From an uncultured bacterium (GTDB lineage Bacteria; Verrucomicrobiota; Kiritimatiellia; PWTM01): a DNA stretch of 64,000 bases. The position numbers and the translations under genes are program-made. Shown here piece after piece: positions 34,519 through 43,578 of the stretch. Each line of letters starts with the position of its first letter. Position 1 is the stretch's first letter. The stretch covers positions 62,001 through 126,000 of the forward strand of contig CALLFZ010000034.1 in assembly GCA_938010045.1 (NCBI GenBank), read 5' to 3'. The notes below the pieces were generated by a model that saw only the letters and a list, made by a program, of their open reading frames with translations, made no database searches and was not told the origin of the DNA.

Positions 34519-35139
34519 TCACTCCTGCAAGCCCAGCTGGTTGAGCTTGGGCCGGATCACAAACCGGCAGTACGGCGCGTCCCGGTTCCGCCGATAGTAC
34601 TCCTGGTGATCCGCCTCCGCCGGATAGAACGGACCGGCCGGCTCGATGGTCGTCACAATCGGACGATCCAACCGCCCCGAGGCCTGCATGGCCGCCTTCG
34701 ACGCCTCGGCCACCGCGCGCTGCCGCTCGTCATGCACGAAAATCGCAGACCGGTACTGCGGGCCAACGTCGTTGCCCTGCCGGTTCAACTGCGTCGGGTC
34801 ATGGGCGCGCCAAAACACCTCCAGCAACTGCTCGTAGCTCACCTGCGTCGGATCGAACTCGATCCGCACGGCCTCCGCATGTCCCGTTCGACCGGTGCAC
34901 ACCTCGCGGTACGTCGGATTCGTGGTCGTGCCGCCGGTGTAGCCCGATACCACGCGCCGCACGCCCGGCGTTTGCCGAAAGATTTCTTCGATGCACCAGA
35001 AACACCCACCCGCCAGTGTCGCCACCTCGACCCGGCCGGTGGTTGCCGCTCCGCTTGTGCTCATGGACGGACTCCGCTCTGACGCCACCGCGATGCCCGC
35101 CGCCGCCAGCCACACCCCGATCCACCGCCGCGCGCTCAT
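34519..35139 (-). CDS. msrA: Peptide methionine sulfoxide reductase MsrA, exported
   Basis: Reduces methionine-S-sulfoxide in proteins (206 aa). Catalytic Cys46 with Glu50 in [13 protein letters not shown], then [20 protein letters not shown] and DHQEYYRRN, all family hallmarks. Residues 1-20 look like a signal peptide, so repair would occur outside the cytoplasm, like the exported peroxiredoxin at 29613-30143. Resolving cysteines in a long C-terminal tail are absent; only YCRF remains. A predicted leaderless promoter lies upstream. Confidence 0.94.
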   Translation of the reverse strand: MSARRWIGVWLAAAGIAVASERSPSMSTSGAATTGRVEVATLAGGCFWCIEEIFRQTPGVRRVVSGYTGGTTTNPTYREVCTGRTGHAEAVRIEFDPTQVSYEQLLEVFWRAHDPTQLNRQGNDVGPQYRSAIFVHDERQRAVAEASKAAMQASGRLDRPIVTTIEPAGPFYPAEADHQEYYRRNRDAPYCRFVIRPKLNQLGLQE

Positions 35140-35145
35140 GTCTCC

Positions 35146-35173
35146 ACCCTACGGCCCGCCCGCCCGGTTGCAA
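35146..35173 (-). promoter_or_regulatory. Predicted promoter of msrA (possible leaderless start)
   Basis: On the minus strand TTGCAA (rc of 35168-35173), a 16-bp spacer and TAGGGT (rc of 35146-35151), ending 6 nt before the msrA ATG. The intervening GGAGAC is too close to act as a ribosome-binding site. Its -35 box is 10 bp from that of the divergent sulfatase promoter. Confidence 0.4.
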
Positions 35174-35183
35174 GCCAATTTCC

Positions 35184-35212
35184 TTGTCTTGCCCACCCAC
35201 GCGTGATACTGT
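35184..35212 (+). promoter_or_regulatory. Predicted promoter of the third sulfatase gene
   Basis: TTGTCT (35184-35189), a 17-bp spacer and TACTGT (35207-35212), giving a leader of about 25 nt with AAGGAGG 8 nt before ATG 35244. Confidence 0.45.
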
Positions 35213-35243
35213 AACCGGCGGCTCGATGAAGGAGGCTCCTTCG

Positions 35244-36569
35244 ATGCAACGATGGTGCGTGGCTGTGTTCGCATCGGTGGGGTTGGCCGCCCTCGCCACC
35301 CCGGCCGCCGATCTGCGCCCCAATGTGGTCTTGATCATTTCCGACGACCACGGTTGGCCGGACTACGGCTTCATGGGCCACCCGCATGTCCGCACGCCGA
35401 ACCTCGATCGTCTTGCCGCCTCCGGTCTGACCTTCACGCGAGGTTACGTGACCACCGCGCTGTGTTCGCCCTCGCTGGCCACGCTGCTCACCGGCCTCTA
35501 TCCCCATCAGCACGGCATCACGGGAAATGACCTGTATGCCCCCCCCGATCGGCCGGGAGCCAGTGGCGCGCGTGGCAACCGCCAACCACTCATCGAGCGT
35601 CTTCTCGCGAACCCGTTCCTTCTCCCCCGCGCCCTCTCCGCCGCCGGTTACCGCACCCTCCAGACCGGCAAGCTGTGGAACGTTGGGTACGATGAGGTGG
35701 GATTCACCGACGGAATGACCCAACGCGGAGGGCGGCACGGCGGCGAGGGGCTGTCCATTGGACGAGAGGGTCTCGAACCGATCCAACGATTCATCGAATC
35801 CGCGCGCGCGGAGAAGCGACCGTTCTTCGTCTGGTATGCGCCATTTCTGCCCCATACGCCGCACAACCCTCCGGACCGACTGCTGCAGCGGTACACCGGC
35901 CGCGGTCTGCCGCCGGCCGCAGAGAAGTACTACGCGATGGTGGAATGGCTCGACGAAACGTGCGGCGAACTCGATGCGATCTTGACAACGAACGGAGTCT
36001 TCGAGAACACGTTGGTGATCTACCTCGCCGACAATGGCTGGGCCGCCGAACGCGGCGACGACAGCCTCGTTGCGAAACGTTCACCCTACGACCTTGGCGT
36101 CCGCACGCCTGTGCTCGTGCGCTGGCCCGGCCGCGTGACGCCGCGCCGCGATGAGGACACCTTGGTCTCGATTCTCGACATCGTGCCGACGATCGCGCGT
36201 GCCTGTGGCCTTGAGACGCCCGCGGATCTGCCTGGCCTCAATCTGCTGGATCCGACGGCGCTGGCTCGACGGTCGGCCGTCTACCTCGAAAACTACGGCC
36301 ACGATATCGTGGACATCGCCCGTCCGGAACGCAGTCTGCTGAGCCGTGGCCTCGTCAGTGGCGATTGGAAACTGTTGGTGGCGGCGCCCGGCGCCCATGC
36401 CGTGCCCGTGGGCTTTCCCCGCGGCAAAATCACCCAGCGCGAACCCGTGGAGCTCTACCGCATCCGCACCGACCCACACGAAACGGAAAACCTTGCCGCG
36501 CGCGAACCCGAACGGGTGCGCGAACTGCGCGCGCTCCTCGACGCGTGGTGGACTCCACCGGCGCCCTGA
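35244..36569 (+). CDS. Heparan-N-sulfatase-like S1 sulfatase with CSPSL site, exported
   Basis: A 441-aa exported sulfatase-fold protein. Signal peptide at about 1-21; IISDDHGWPDYGFMGH carries the metal-binding Asp pair, and LADNGWAAERGDDSLVAKRSPYD the later active-site residues. The formylglycine position Cys74 sits in CSPSLATLLTGLYPHQHG, where the usual Arg of C-x-P-S-R is Leu. I have the impression that this variant recurs in one sulfatase subgroup, but the Arg is the residue FGE recognises, so maturation is uncertain. ATG 35244 was chosen over ATG 35226 because AAGGAGG sits between them 8 nt before the former. Single-gene unit, divergent from msrA. Confidence 0.87.
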   Translation: MQRWCVAVFASVGLAALATPAADLRPNVVLIISDDHGWPDYGFMGHPHVRTPNLDRLAASGLTFTRGYVTTALCSPSLATLLTGLYPHQHGITGNDLYAPPDRPGASGARGNRQPLIERLLANPFLLPRALSAAGYRTLQTGKLWNVGYDEVGFTDGMTQRGGRHGGEGLSIGREGLEPIQRFIESARAEKRPFFVWYAPFLPHTPHNPPDRLLQRYTGRGLPPAAEKYYAMVEWLDETCGELDAILTTNGVFENTLVIYLADNGWAAERGDDSLVAKRSPYDLGVRTPVLVRWPGRVTPRRDEDTLVSILDIVPTIARACGLETPADLPGLNLLDPTALARRSAVYLENYGHDIVDIARPERSLLSRGLVSGDWKLLVAAPGAHAVPVGFPRGKITQREPVELYRIRTDPHETENLAAREPERVRELRALLDAWWTPPAP

Positions 36570-36779
36570 CGTTCCCCGCCTCCCCGCGCGGGAGCACATC
36601 GAATCGTCGAGACGTCCTTCATGCGGCGGCACGCGGCTCCTGTTCGATCGTCGAAGTTCATTCCCTTCCCGATATGAGAATCGCACGACGAAACGCGCAA
36701 CTGATTTTCCGATCCGGCATAGGCGCGGCCTACGGCTCGGTGCCCGCGCATGCCCCCCTCGGGAGATCCATCGGATGCA

Positions 36780-36808
36780 TTGCAGGGCGGCGCCATCGCT
36801 TTCACAAT
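36780..36808 (+). promoter_or_regulatory. Predicted promoter of trmJ (possible leaderless start)
   Basis: TTGCAG (36780-36785), a 17-bp spacer and CACAAT (36803-36808). The -10 box ends 8 nt before ATG 36817. The preceding 200 bp after the sulfatase contain nothing I recognise. Confidence 0.4.
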
Positions 36809-36816
36809 CGCGCGCC

Positions 36817-37641
36817 ATGAAACCTCTCCGCCGAATTCGAATTGTCCTCGCCCGGCCGATCTATGGCGGCAATATCGGTTCGGTCTGCCGGGCGATGAAG
36901 AATTTCGGCCTGCGTGACCTCGTGATCGCCGGCGGCGGTCCACGCGAGGACCTTGCATCGCTCAGGCCCATGGCCGCCCATGCGGGCGACATCTGGAACC
37001 GCCACCGCGACGCGCCCACGCTCGCCGAGGCCGTGAGCGACTGCGGGCTCGTCGTCGGCACCACGGGTCGCGGAGGGCTGTATCGCGCCCACGCGGTCAC
37101 ACCGCGCGACGCCGCGCCCCGTATCCTCACCGCCGCCGCGGACCGGCGCGTTGCGCTGGTCTTCGGCCCCGAGGACGACGGTCTCACCAATGAGGATCTC
37201 GCGCTCTGCCCGCTCCTCATCCGGATTCCGAACTCGCCGGCCTATCCCTCGATGAACCTCGCCATGGCCGTTACCGTCTGCGCGTACGAACTCTTCCTTC
37301 AAAGCGGACAGTTTGAACCGCCCGCCGAGCGCACCCCCGAGGCGACGATGGTCGCGAAGCAGCGCCTCTTCGAACTGTGGCGGCAGATGCTTCTCGAGAT
37401 CGGTTTTATGCCGCCGCACAAAGCCGACCACATGATGCTCGGATTCCTGCGGGCGTTCAGTCGCGGCCCATTGTCCGACGCTGACGTGCGTCTATTGATG
37501 GGCGTGTGCCGGCAGGCGCGCTGGGTCGCTGCGCAGTACCGCCGTTATCGAGCACTGGCCGACGACGGCGCCCGCGCCGCCGAGCCCAGGCCGATCGGCG
37601 TCGCGCGCCCGCCACCGGACCCGCCGCACGAAAAGCGGTAG
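36817..37641 (+). CDS. trmJ: tRNA (cytidine/uridine-2'-O-)-methyltransferase TrmJ-like
   Basis: A 274-aa SPOUT-class RNA methyltransferase that would methylate position 32 of tRNAs using S-adenosylmethionine. Motifs: IRIVLARPIYGGNIGSVCRA (motif 1, with the conserved Asn and Arg), ALVFGPEDDGLTNEDLALC (motif 2) and IPNSPAYPSMNLAMAVTV (motif 3, the trefoil knot). A C-terminal helical extension of about 90 residues is usual for TrmJ. The last 97 nt overlap the 3' end of the convergent rhamnosidase gene. Confidence 0.9.
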   Translation: MKPLRRIRIVLARPIYGGNIGSVCRAMKNFGLRDLVIAGGGPREDLASLRPMAAHAGDIWNRHRDAPTLAEAVSDCGLVVGTTGRGGLYRAHAVTPRDAAPRILTAAADRRVALVFGPEDDGLTNEDLALCPLLIRIPNSPAYPSMNLAMAVTVCAYELFLQSGQFEPPAERTPEATMVAKQRLFELWRQMLLEIGFMPPHKADHMMLGFLRAFSRGPLSDADVRLLMGVCRQARWVAAQYRRYRALADDGARAAEPRPIGVARPPPDPPHEKR

Positions 37642-40600
37642 CGACCCGACCCGACCCGAGCAGCCGCGCGCCCGTTGGGCCACGGCACCGCCTCGCCGTC
37701 CATTCGCACGCCGGCGGCGGTGGCCGGCGCCGGCAGGACCACCGTCGCCATCGTTCCCACGGGCACCCCCACCTCGAGATCGAATGCGCCATCCCTGCAC
37801 CGCCACTCGATGTCGATGCGGCCGCGTGGCGAATCGTGCCACGCTCGAACCCGGCCGAGCCCGACGACTGGCTCCGGAGCGATGACGAACTGTCGGAACG
37901 CCACCTGCGCCGGATCCGTGGCCAGCCCGACCGTCGAGACAGCCCCGGCCAACCGCAGTCCGGCGAGGTACTGCATCATCCATGCCGCGACGTCACCGAA
38001 CATCACGTGATTGCGCGAGGCACCCTCGCCCCAGTCCTCCCAAAACGTCGTAGCGCCCCGTCGAATCCACGCGCCGAAAGAGGGCGGCGCCTCGCGCGTT
38101 GCGAGCGCGAAGGCCAGATCCGTGCGCCCTGCCTCGCTCAGGGAGCGAAAGACATATTTGGAACCGAGAATGCCGAAATCCGGGGCGCGGTCCGCCCGCT
38201 CGACCGCCTCGACCAGACCCGCGGCGGCCATCGCGCGAACCTCCACGGGCACCAGTCCCAGGTACAACGCGCACGACTGCGCGGTCTGGCTCGCGATGGA
38301 GTACCGCCCCTCGCCAGTGTGGAAAGCCTCGTGGAAGGCGCGCGCAATGCGATCGGCGAGCGCGTCGTAGCGGCGAGCGTCGTCGGGCCGTCCCAGCACC
38401 TCCGCTGCGCGCGCGACGATCCGCGCGTCCACATAGTAGTAGCCGGTGGACGTTACCTCGACGGGCGTCTTCGACTTCACCGGAATCCAGTCGCCAAGGC
38501 CGATCCGCACGATGCCGTTTGATGCGCACGTCCCCAGGTAATCCACGTAGCGGCGCATCCCGTCATAGGCCTCAGCGAGGCAACCGCGATCGGCGCGATA
38601 GACGTACATCAGCCACGGGATGATGCACAACGCGCTGTCCCATGCGGGGCCATTCCCCCACTGATACCCCCACCCGCTGCTCGGTACGATGCCCGGCAGG
38701 CGGCCGTCCGGCTGCTGCTCGTCGAGCAGGTCGTGCACCCACTTCGCATAGGCGGGAAGGTTGTCGAACGCATACATCGCGAACTCCGCCGCAAGGTGTG
38801 CGTCGCCCGTCCAACCGTTCTTTTCTCGGTGCGGACAATCCGTCGGATAGCCGTTCACGAAGTTTCCGCGGTACGACCATCGGACGGCCTCGAACATCCG
38901 GTTGAGCAGTTCCACGTCGCACTCGAAGCCGCCCGCCTCGCGGAAATCCGTGTGCACCACGCAGGCACGCACATCCTCGGGCCGCGGCGCCACGGCCAGC
39001 CCATCGATCTCAACATACTGGAAGCCGTGATACACGAACCGCGGTTCGAATGTCTCCGACGGACGCCCGCGCGCGACGATCCGGTCGGTCTGGAACCGAC
39101 CGCCGCGCAGAAACCGGAACGAACCCGAATGCTTGAAGAAACAGTCGATTGGACTCTGCTCCACGCGGCCATCGGCCCGGAGACGTTCCCCGTACCGCAC
39201 CGTCACCACCGTGCCCGACGGTTGCTCGCGCATCGTGAGACGGACCCATCCCGCGAGATTTTGCGGAAACTCGGCCACCCAAACACCCGGCGCCGGCGAA
39301 CGCAGGCCCGACGGCACAAATTCGCGCGTGATGCGCGAAGGGGGCAGCATCGCGGCGCGCAGCTGGCCCGCCGGCGGCACCACCTCCACCGCCGTCAACG
39401 GGCTCCGTTCCAGCTCCGGTGCATCCGACCGCCGCACGCCCACCACTTCCCCCTCGCGAATGCAGTCATAGGCGACCGCGGGTTCCGCATGCCGCCACGA
39501 CCCGTCCGTCACAAACCGGTCCCGCGTACCGTCGTCGTACTCAACCTCCAGCTGTGCGATCACCCTCGGCGCGGCGCGCCACGGCGCGTTGTCGAAGTTC
39601 CACACGGCGACCGTCCGCAGGTCGTACCAACCGTGCCCGAGGTCAATTCGCCAGCGCGCCTCACCTGGAGCGAGCAGACCGGTGAGGTCGTGCGTCGAGT
39701 ACAGCACGCGCCGGTCAAACCGCGTCGGCGGCGGATCGAGCACGCGGTCCCCCACCCTCGTCCCGTTGATATACGTCTCATAGAAGCCGGGGGCGGCGAT
39801 GAACAGCGTCGCTTCGCGAACGGGCCGCCGGATCGTGATCTCGGTTTCGAAGGCCGGAGCCAATCGTTCGTCCCTGCGATCGAGCTCGCCCCAGGGCCCC
39901 CCGTCGGGGTCGGCCAGCACCACCGCCGGACGCCATCCCTCGGCTGGCGGATCGTCCGTTCCGACCGCCCAACCCTTCGGCCCATCACCCACACGTACCC
40001 ACCAGCGCTCGTCCGAAATGACTTCGTGACCGTCGGGCAGATGCAGCGCCATCAACAACCCGCAGGTGCCGGTTGTCGCATTGGGCACCTCGACCGCAAG
40101 AACGTTGCGGCCGGCATGAACGTGTCCGCTCACATCCACGCGTCGCACCCACCGCGGTCGGTTCAGGTGCCCCCACGTGCGCGTCACAAGCTGGCCGTTC
40201 AGAAACACCTGATACGAGTCGTCGGCGGTGATCTCGATCCACGCCATGCCGTTCGTCGCCGATGGCTCTGCCTCAAACATCCGCAGAAATCGCCGCACGC
40301 CGCTTGCCGCCTGTTCCGTCGCGTCGAGCGGATCCGCACCGATCCATCGCGCACCGCCGAGATCCGCCGGAGGGCAGGTCGCGGGGTTCGGCCCGATCCA
40401 CTTCGCCGTCCAGTCGTCCGGCCGCATGACCCCCATGACCCAGCGCGCCGGCTCGCTCCAAGGTGATGCCGCGTTCGGCATGCTGCGCTCCCATACTCGC
40501 ACCTTCCAGTAACAACGCTGCCCCGTTCCCAACGGCCGCCCCCCATACGGAATCCACAATGTCTCCGCGCTCTCCACGCGGCCGCTGTCCCAGAGATCGC

Positions 40601-40865
40601 CCTCGTCGCGCGCAAGCGCCTCGGCTGATGAGGCCACCAGCACCTGCCAGGCGACTTGCTCGAGATTCCGAGCCTCCGCCGAGGCGGCGCGCAGCTTCCA
40701 CGATAACCTCGGCGCGGGCGCGTCAATCCCAATTGGGTTGACCAACCCCTCCACCGTGAGGTCATACGGCGCAGCGAGCGGTCCCGGGCCGCCCGACGCT
40801 CCGCCGCCTGCCGCCATCGCCACGGCCGCCACCATCCGCACCACCGCTCGAGCCGTCGCCCTCAT
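37545..40865 (-). CDS. Alpha-L-rhamnosidase (GH78), exported
   Basis: A 1106-aa GH78 enzyme that removes terminal L-rhamnose from glycans. Signal-like N-terminus, then the fibronectin-like start (YDLTVEGLVNPIGIDAPAP, LSWKLRA), two beta-sandwich domains (ETYINGTRVGDRVLDPPPT) and the (alpha/alpha)6 barrel. The barrel has the signature DCPHREKNGWTGDAH carrying the catalytic Asp/Glu, WEDWGEGASRNHVMFGDV, and a final beta domain ending GSGRYRFSCGG. The last 26 codons run beyond the usual family end and overlap trmJ on the other strand. GAGGG lies 7 nt before the ATG. Probably works with the fucosidase and sulfatases on rhamnose-containing sulfated polysaccharide (inference). Confidence 0.93.
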   Translation of the reverse strand: MRATARAVVRMVAAVAMAAGGGASGGPGPLAAPYDLTVEGLVNPIGIDAPAPRLSWKLRAASAEARNLEQVAWQVLVASSAEALARDEGDLWDSGRVESAETLWIPYGGRPLGTGQRCYWKVRVWERSMPNAASPWSEPARWVMGVMRPDDWTAKWIGPNPATCPPADLGGARWIGADPLDATEQAASGVRRFLRMFEAEPSATNGMAWIEITADDSYQVFLNGQLVTRTWGHLNRPRWVRRVDVSGHVHAGRNVLAVEVPNATTGTCGLLMALHLPDGHEVISDERWWVRVGDGPKGWAVGTDDPPAEGWRPAVVLADPDGGPWGELDRRDERLAPAFETEITIRRPVREATLFIAAPGFYETYINGTRVGDRVLDPPPTRFDRRVLYSTHDLTGLLAPGEARWRIDLGHGWYDLRTVAVWNFDNAPWRAAPRVIAQLEVEYDDGTRDRFVTDGSWRHAEPAVAYDCIREGEVVGVRRSDAPELERSPLTAVEVVPPAGQLRAAMLPPSRITREFVPSGLRSPAPGVWVAEFPQNLAGWVRLTMREQPSGTVVTVRYGERLRADGRVEQSPIDCFFKHSGSFRFLRGGRFQTDRIVARGRPSETFEPRFVYHGFQYVEIDGLAVAPRPEDVRACVVHTDFREAGGFECDVELLNRMFEAVRWSYRGNFVNGYPTDCPHREKNGWTGDAHLAAEFAMYAFDNLPAYAKWVHDLLDEQQPDGRLPGIVPSSGWGYQWGNGPAWDSALCIIPWLMYVYRADRGCLAEAYDGMRRYVDYLGTCASNGIVRIGLGDWIPVKSKTPVEVTSTGYYYVDARIVARAAEVLGRPDDARRYDALADRIARAFHEAFHTGEGRYSIASQTAQSCALYLGLVPVEVRAMAAAGLVEAVERADRAPDFGILGSKYVFRSLSEAGRTDLAFALATREAPPSFGAWIRRGATTFWEDWGEGASRNHVMFGDVAAWMMQYLAGLRLAGAVSTVGLATDPAQVAFRQFVIAPEPVVGLGRVRAWHDSPRGRIDIEWRCRDGAFDLEVGVPVGTMATVVLPAPATAAGVRMDGEAVPWPNGRAAARVGSGRYRFSCGGSGGGRATPIGLGSAARAPSSASAR

Positions 40866-40919
40866 CGTACTGCCCTCACAATCTCGCTCGCACGAACAAC
40901 CGCCGCATCCGGCGACGCC

Positions 40920-42254
40920 TCAAACCCCAGCCGACCTCGATGGCCGCGCCGCTTGGGCCCGCACCTCGCGGATGGTTTCGCGAAAACGACGCCACACCCG
41001 ATCCCGTGCCGCGGCCGCGCGCCGACGCGAACCGACCGGATCCGCCAACATCTGCACCACGGCCTCGGGATACCGCTGGCGATCGCTGGGGTTGTCGACA
41101 TCGAAGAGCCACTCGCCCAGTCCGATGTCGCGCCACATCCACCCCTTGCTCGTTTGCTCCTCAAACCGACCGACAATCGCCGGGACGCCCCGTCCGATGC
41201 ACAAAATCGGCGAATGCATCTCGAGGCCGAACAGCCCCGCGCACCGCTCGTACACCGAAACCGCTTCGTCCGTGCGCCAGAATCGGTCGCGCCAAACCAC
41301 CTTGCGCCGGACGTCCTCGGGCAGCCGTTCGACGATCATCTCCCGCCCCAGCTCGATCTGCGTCATGTCCTCGGGGCACACAAGCACGCGCATTCCAAGC
41401 TCGCGCACAATGCGGCACACCGCTTCTCTCAGCGGCGCGTGGTCCGCCTCCGCCATCTCACAGTTCCGCCGCTCGCGCACCTCGTCGTACCGCGCGCCCG
41501 GCCGAATCGTCCAATACGGCGTATACCGATACCGAGGAATACAGCAAGCGAACTCGCCCGCACGCAGGCCGTGCTGCGACAGGAACCGACCCGCCGCCGT
41601 CTCGTTTCGGACATCCGTCGCGAAGGCCGCATCGGGCGCCCACCCGGTCCGCGCCGGCGCCACGCCCTCCCGCAGTGCCCGTTCGAGCGAGACGGAATCG
41701 CGGAAGTACGCGAAGTCCGCCCGCGCCAGCAAACGCTGCACCGCCGGTTCCGCTCCGGAGTACGTAATGCCATAGATGCCAAACGGACGGCCGAACCACT
41801 CGACCCACTCCGCCACATCGCGATACGCCACGAACGACGGCCCTGATCCATGAATCAACAGGTCGGCGCGTTGGGCCAGGGTCTGCACCTCGGGATCGTT
41901 GAGCTGGCCTCGCGCCACAGGAACCGCCGGAAACCGCGCCCGCAGCATCTCCACGACCTCATCGGACATGCCCCGCGATGCCCAGACCGCCACCTCCGCA
42001 TCCGGCCACTCGTGTTCCAGCACGGCCAGCAGCCCCGGCGTATGAGCAATGTCGCCGATGTTCACATCCTGCCAGCCGGACCGCACAAGAATTCGGAAGG
42101 GTCGGCCGGCCGGGAGATGGCGGCAGGCCGATGTCATCGCCGCCGCAAGACACCCCCACAGGATTTTCCGGCGCGGCACCCCGCACCAGTGGTGCACAGC
42201 CGGGGAACCGTGGGCCGGAGGAGTCGCAACGTCGCGGATGGTGATCATATGCAC
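40920..42254 (-). CDS. Polysaccharide pyruvyl transferase-family protein, probably exported
   Basis: A 444-aa protein with the CsaB/WcaK-like fold: FRILVRSGWQDVNIGDIAHTPG (the N-I-G-D motif), LLIHGSGPSFVAY, GITYSGAEPAVQRLLA, FRDSVSL, and a C-terminal half with GLEMHSPILCIGRGVPAIVG. Family members add pyruvate ketals to sugars in the cytoplasm, but here residues 26-48 (PRRKILWGCLAAAMTSAC) resemble a twin-arginine or lipoprotein signal, which suggests an exported protein with another role. The start is GTG 42254 (GGAG 6 nt upstream) or ATG 42248; a GTG at 42179 would begin directly at the signal. 54 bp upstream of the rhamnosidase on the same strand. Confidence 0.75.
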   Translation of the reverse strand: MHMITIRDVATPPAHGSPAVHHWCGVPRRKILWGCLAAAMTSACRHLPAGRPFRILVRSGWQDVNIGDIAHTPGLLAVLEHEWPDAEVAVWASRGMSDEVVEMLRARFPAVPVARGQLNDPEVQTLAQRADLLIHGSGPSFVAYRDVAEWVEWFGRPFGIYGITYSGAEPAVQRLLARADFAYFRDSVSLERALREGVAPARTGWAPDAAFATDVRNETAAGRFLSQHGLRAGEFACCIPRYRYTPYWTIRPGARYDEVRERRNCEMAEADHAPLREAVCRIVRELGMRVLVCPEDMTQIELGREMIVERLPEDVRRKVVWRDRFWRTDEAVSVYERCAGLFGLEMHSPILCIGRGVPAIVGRFEEQTSKGWMWRDIGLGEWLFDVDNPSDRQRYPEAVVQMLADPVGSRRRAAAARDRVWRRFRETIREVRAQAARPSRSAGV

Positions 42255-42284
42255 CGCCGTCTCCTACGGGCCTCGGCCGCACGA

Positions 42285-42376
42285 TGGCGGAAGGGGTGGG
42301 ATTCGAACCCACGGGGCACGGTTAAGCGCCCTCTCGATTTCGAGTCGAGTGCCTTAAACCACTCAGCCACCCTTCC
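42285..42376 (-). tRNA. tRNA-Ser(CGA)
   Basis: A class II tRNA of 92 nt including an encoded CCA (rc of 42285-42287). Acceptor GGAAGGG pairs with CCCTTCC; the anticodon stem CTCGA/TCGAG encloses the loop CTCGAAA with anticodon CGA (rc of 42340-42342). A long variable arm (GGGCGC...GTGCCC) and T-arm GGGTTCGAATCCC follow. It reads the Ser codon UCG. Confidence 0.97.
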
Positions 42377-42390
42377 GGGCCGCGCTCAAG

Positions 42391-42418
42391 AGCATAGCCG
42401 ACCACCCCGCCCGCGCAA
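42391..42418 (-). promoter_or_regulatory. Predicted promoter of tRNA-Ser
   Basis: On the minus strand TTGCGC (rc of 42413-42418), a 16-bp spacer and TATGCT (rc of 42391-42396), ending 14 nt before the mature tRNA 5' end. Confidence 0.5.
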
Positions 42419-43197
42419 CCCCGTCGAATTCGAGCCGCTCACGCTGTGCCGGAAGTCCGGCGGACCGCATCGGCCATGAGAACACATCGGCCATCCCCCA
42501 CGCGTTCCTCCGACCGTCTCGATGTTCCTCGGTCCGTGCAACCCAAACCCAACGGATCTGTTCCTCCCCGCGACCCCATAGTCCGGCCTGGGAGCCTCGT
42601 GGTGATCTCTACGCCGTCCGCCGACGCCGCGCTCGACGCTCGACATCCAGCTCCGCGAGGCGGACCGAAGCGAACCGTCGAGGAGGTTGGAAACTACGAG
42701 TCAGACTCTGGATGCCCGGCCGGCTCCGCGCGCGGCAACCCGCCGGCCATGCGTGGGCATGACCGGACGCGGGTCGCGACGACGCTGCCATCGTCCCGGC
42801 CCCGATTCCGACATCGCCAAAAATCACAAGAAGTGCCATGCCCACAGCCCGTGGTTAGCCTACAGCGGTTGGCCGCTCGCGCCGCGCAGCGGCGTCCGTT
42901 TCGGTTGCGATCACGACCAGTCACGCCGAGGCGTTCCCGCGTGCGGCCGAGCTGTTCTTCGCACCGCATGCACTCCACGGGGCGGACGTGCACGCCCGAG
43001 AAAACGACACGGACTCAACACGCGCGGCCCCAAACGACCGGTGGAAGCACCGACGGTGCCCGCGGTAAAGTGGCGGGCTGCCCGCGTTCGGCTGTGCCGC
43101 CCAGCGCTCCGTGTCGCGCTGCCGATTCCGCGGAGGGAACCGGCTCCCCTCAATTGAACGGCGGCGGCGACAACCGCGAAGCGCGAGAACGTGGACC

Positions 43198-43578
43198 ATG
43201 CGCAAGGGGCCGTTCGCGCAACTGTCGGCCACGCCGCAGGGCACGGCGTTGTTCCCGATCACCACCGGGTACGCCGCCCAGCGGCCGGCGGACCGGCCGA
43301 ACGTCGTCCCCGTCACGCACATCAACCGCGAACCGCTCTTCAGACTCCTCATCGCCGACGGCATCGGCACCCAACGCGAGTCCCGTCCACGCCGGCGGAT
43401 TGCCGCGCTCCGCTCGCGGCTGTCTCGTTCAGGTGGCGTTCATCGTTCCGGTGGTCGCGACCATCGTCGGGAGAGCCTGCAGGCGAGACGCATCCCAGGG
43501 GCACCGCGGCCTTCGGCAACGAAACAACGTGTACACCTTACCCCGATCTGCCAAGAAGGCTCGAATACTCGCGCTTGA
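43198..43578 (+). pseudogene. Orphan open frame, possible gene remnant
   Basis: Reads MRKGPFAQLSATPQGTALF and onward from ATG 43198. The first 60 codons have almost exclusively G or C in third position and a balanced composition (PITTGYAAQRP, VVPVTHINREPLFRLLIADG). The rest is Arg/Ser-rich noise, and the coding look shifts to another frame. No family recognised. It may be the 5' part of a frameshifted gene. Confidence 0.2.

Noticed and set aside
33051-34544. 497-codon open frame on the plus strand
   Set aside because: Antisense shadow of the MgtC/DUF4010 gene; extremely His/Arg/Gln-rich.
35757-35765. TCCATTGGA palindrome
   Set aside because: Inside the sulfatase coding sequence, lacks the 3-bp centre and has no partner at 32 bp.
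38733-40466. 577-codon open frame on the plus strand
   Set aside because: Antisense shadow of the GH78 rhamnosidase.
42285-42376. tRNA-Ser as an integration site
   Set aside because: No integrase gene, no repeated 3' tRNA fragment seen nearby, and the adjoining genes on the 3' side look like ordinary chromosomal genes.
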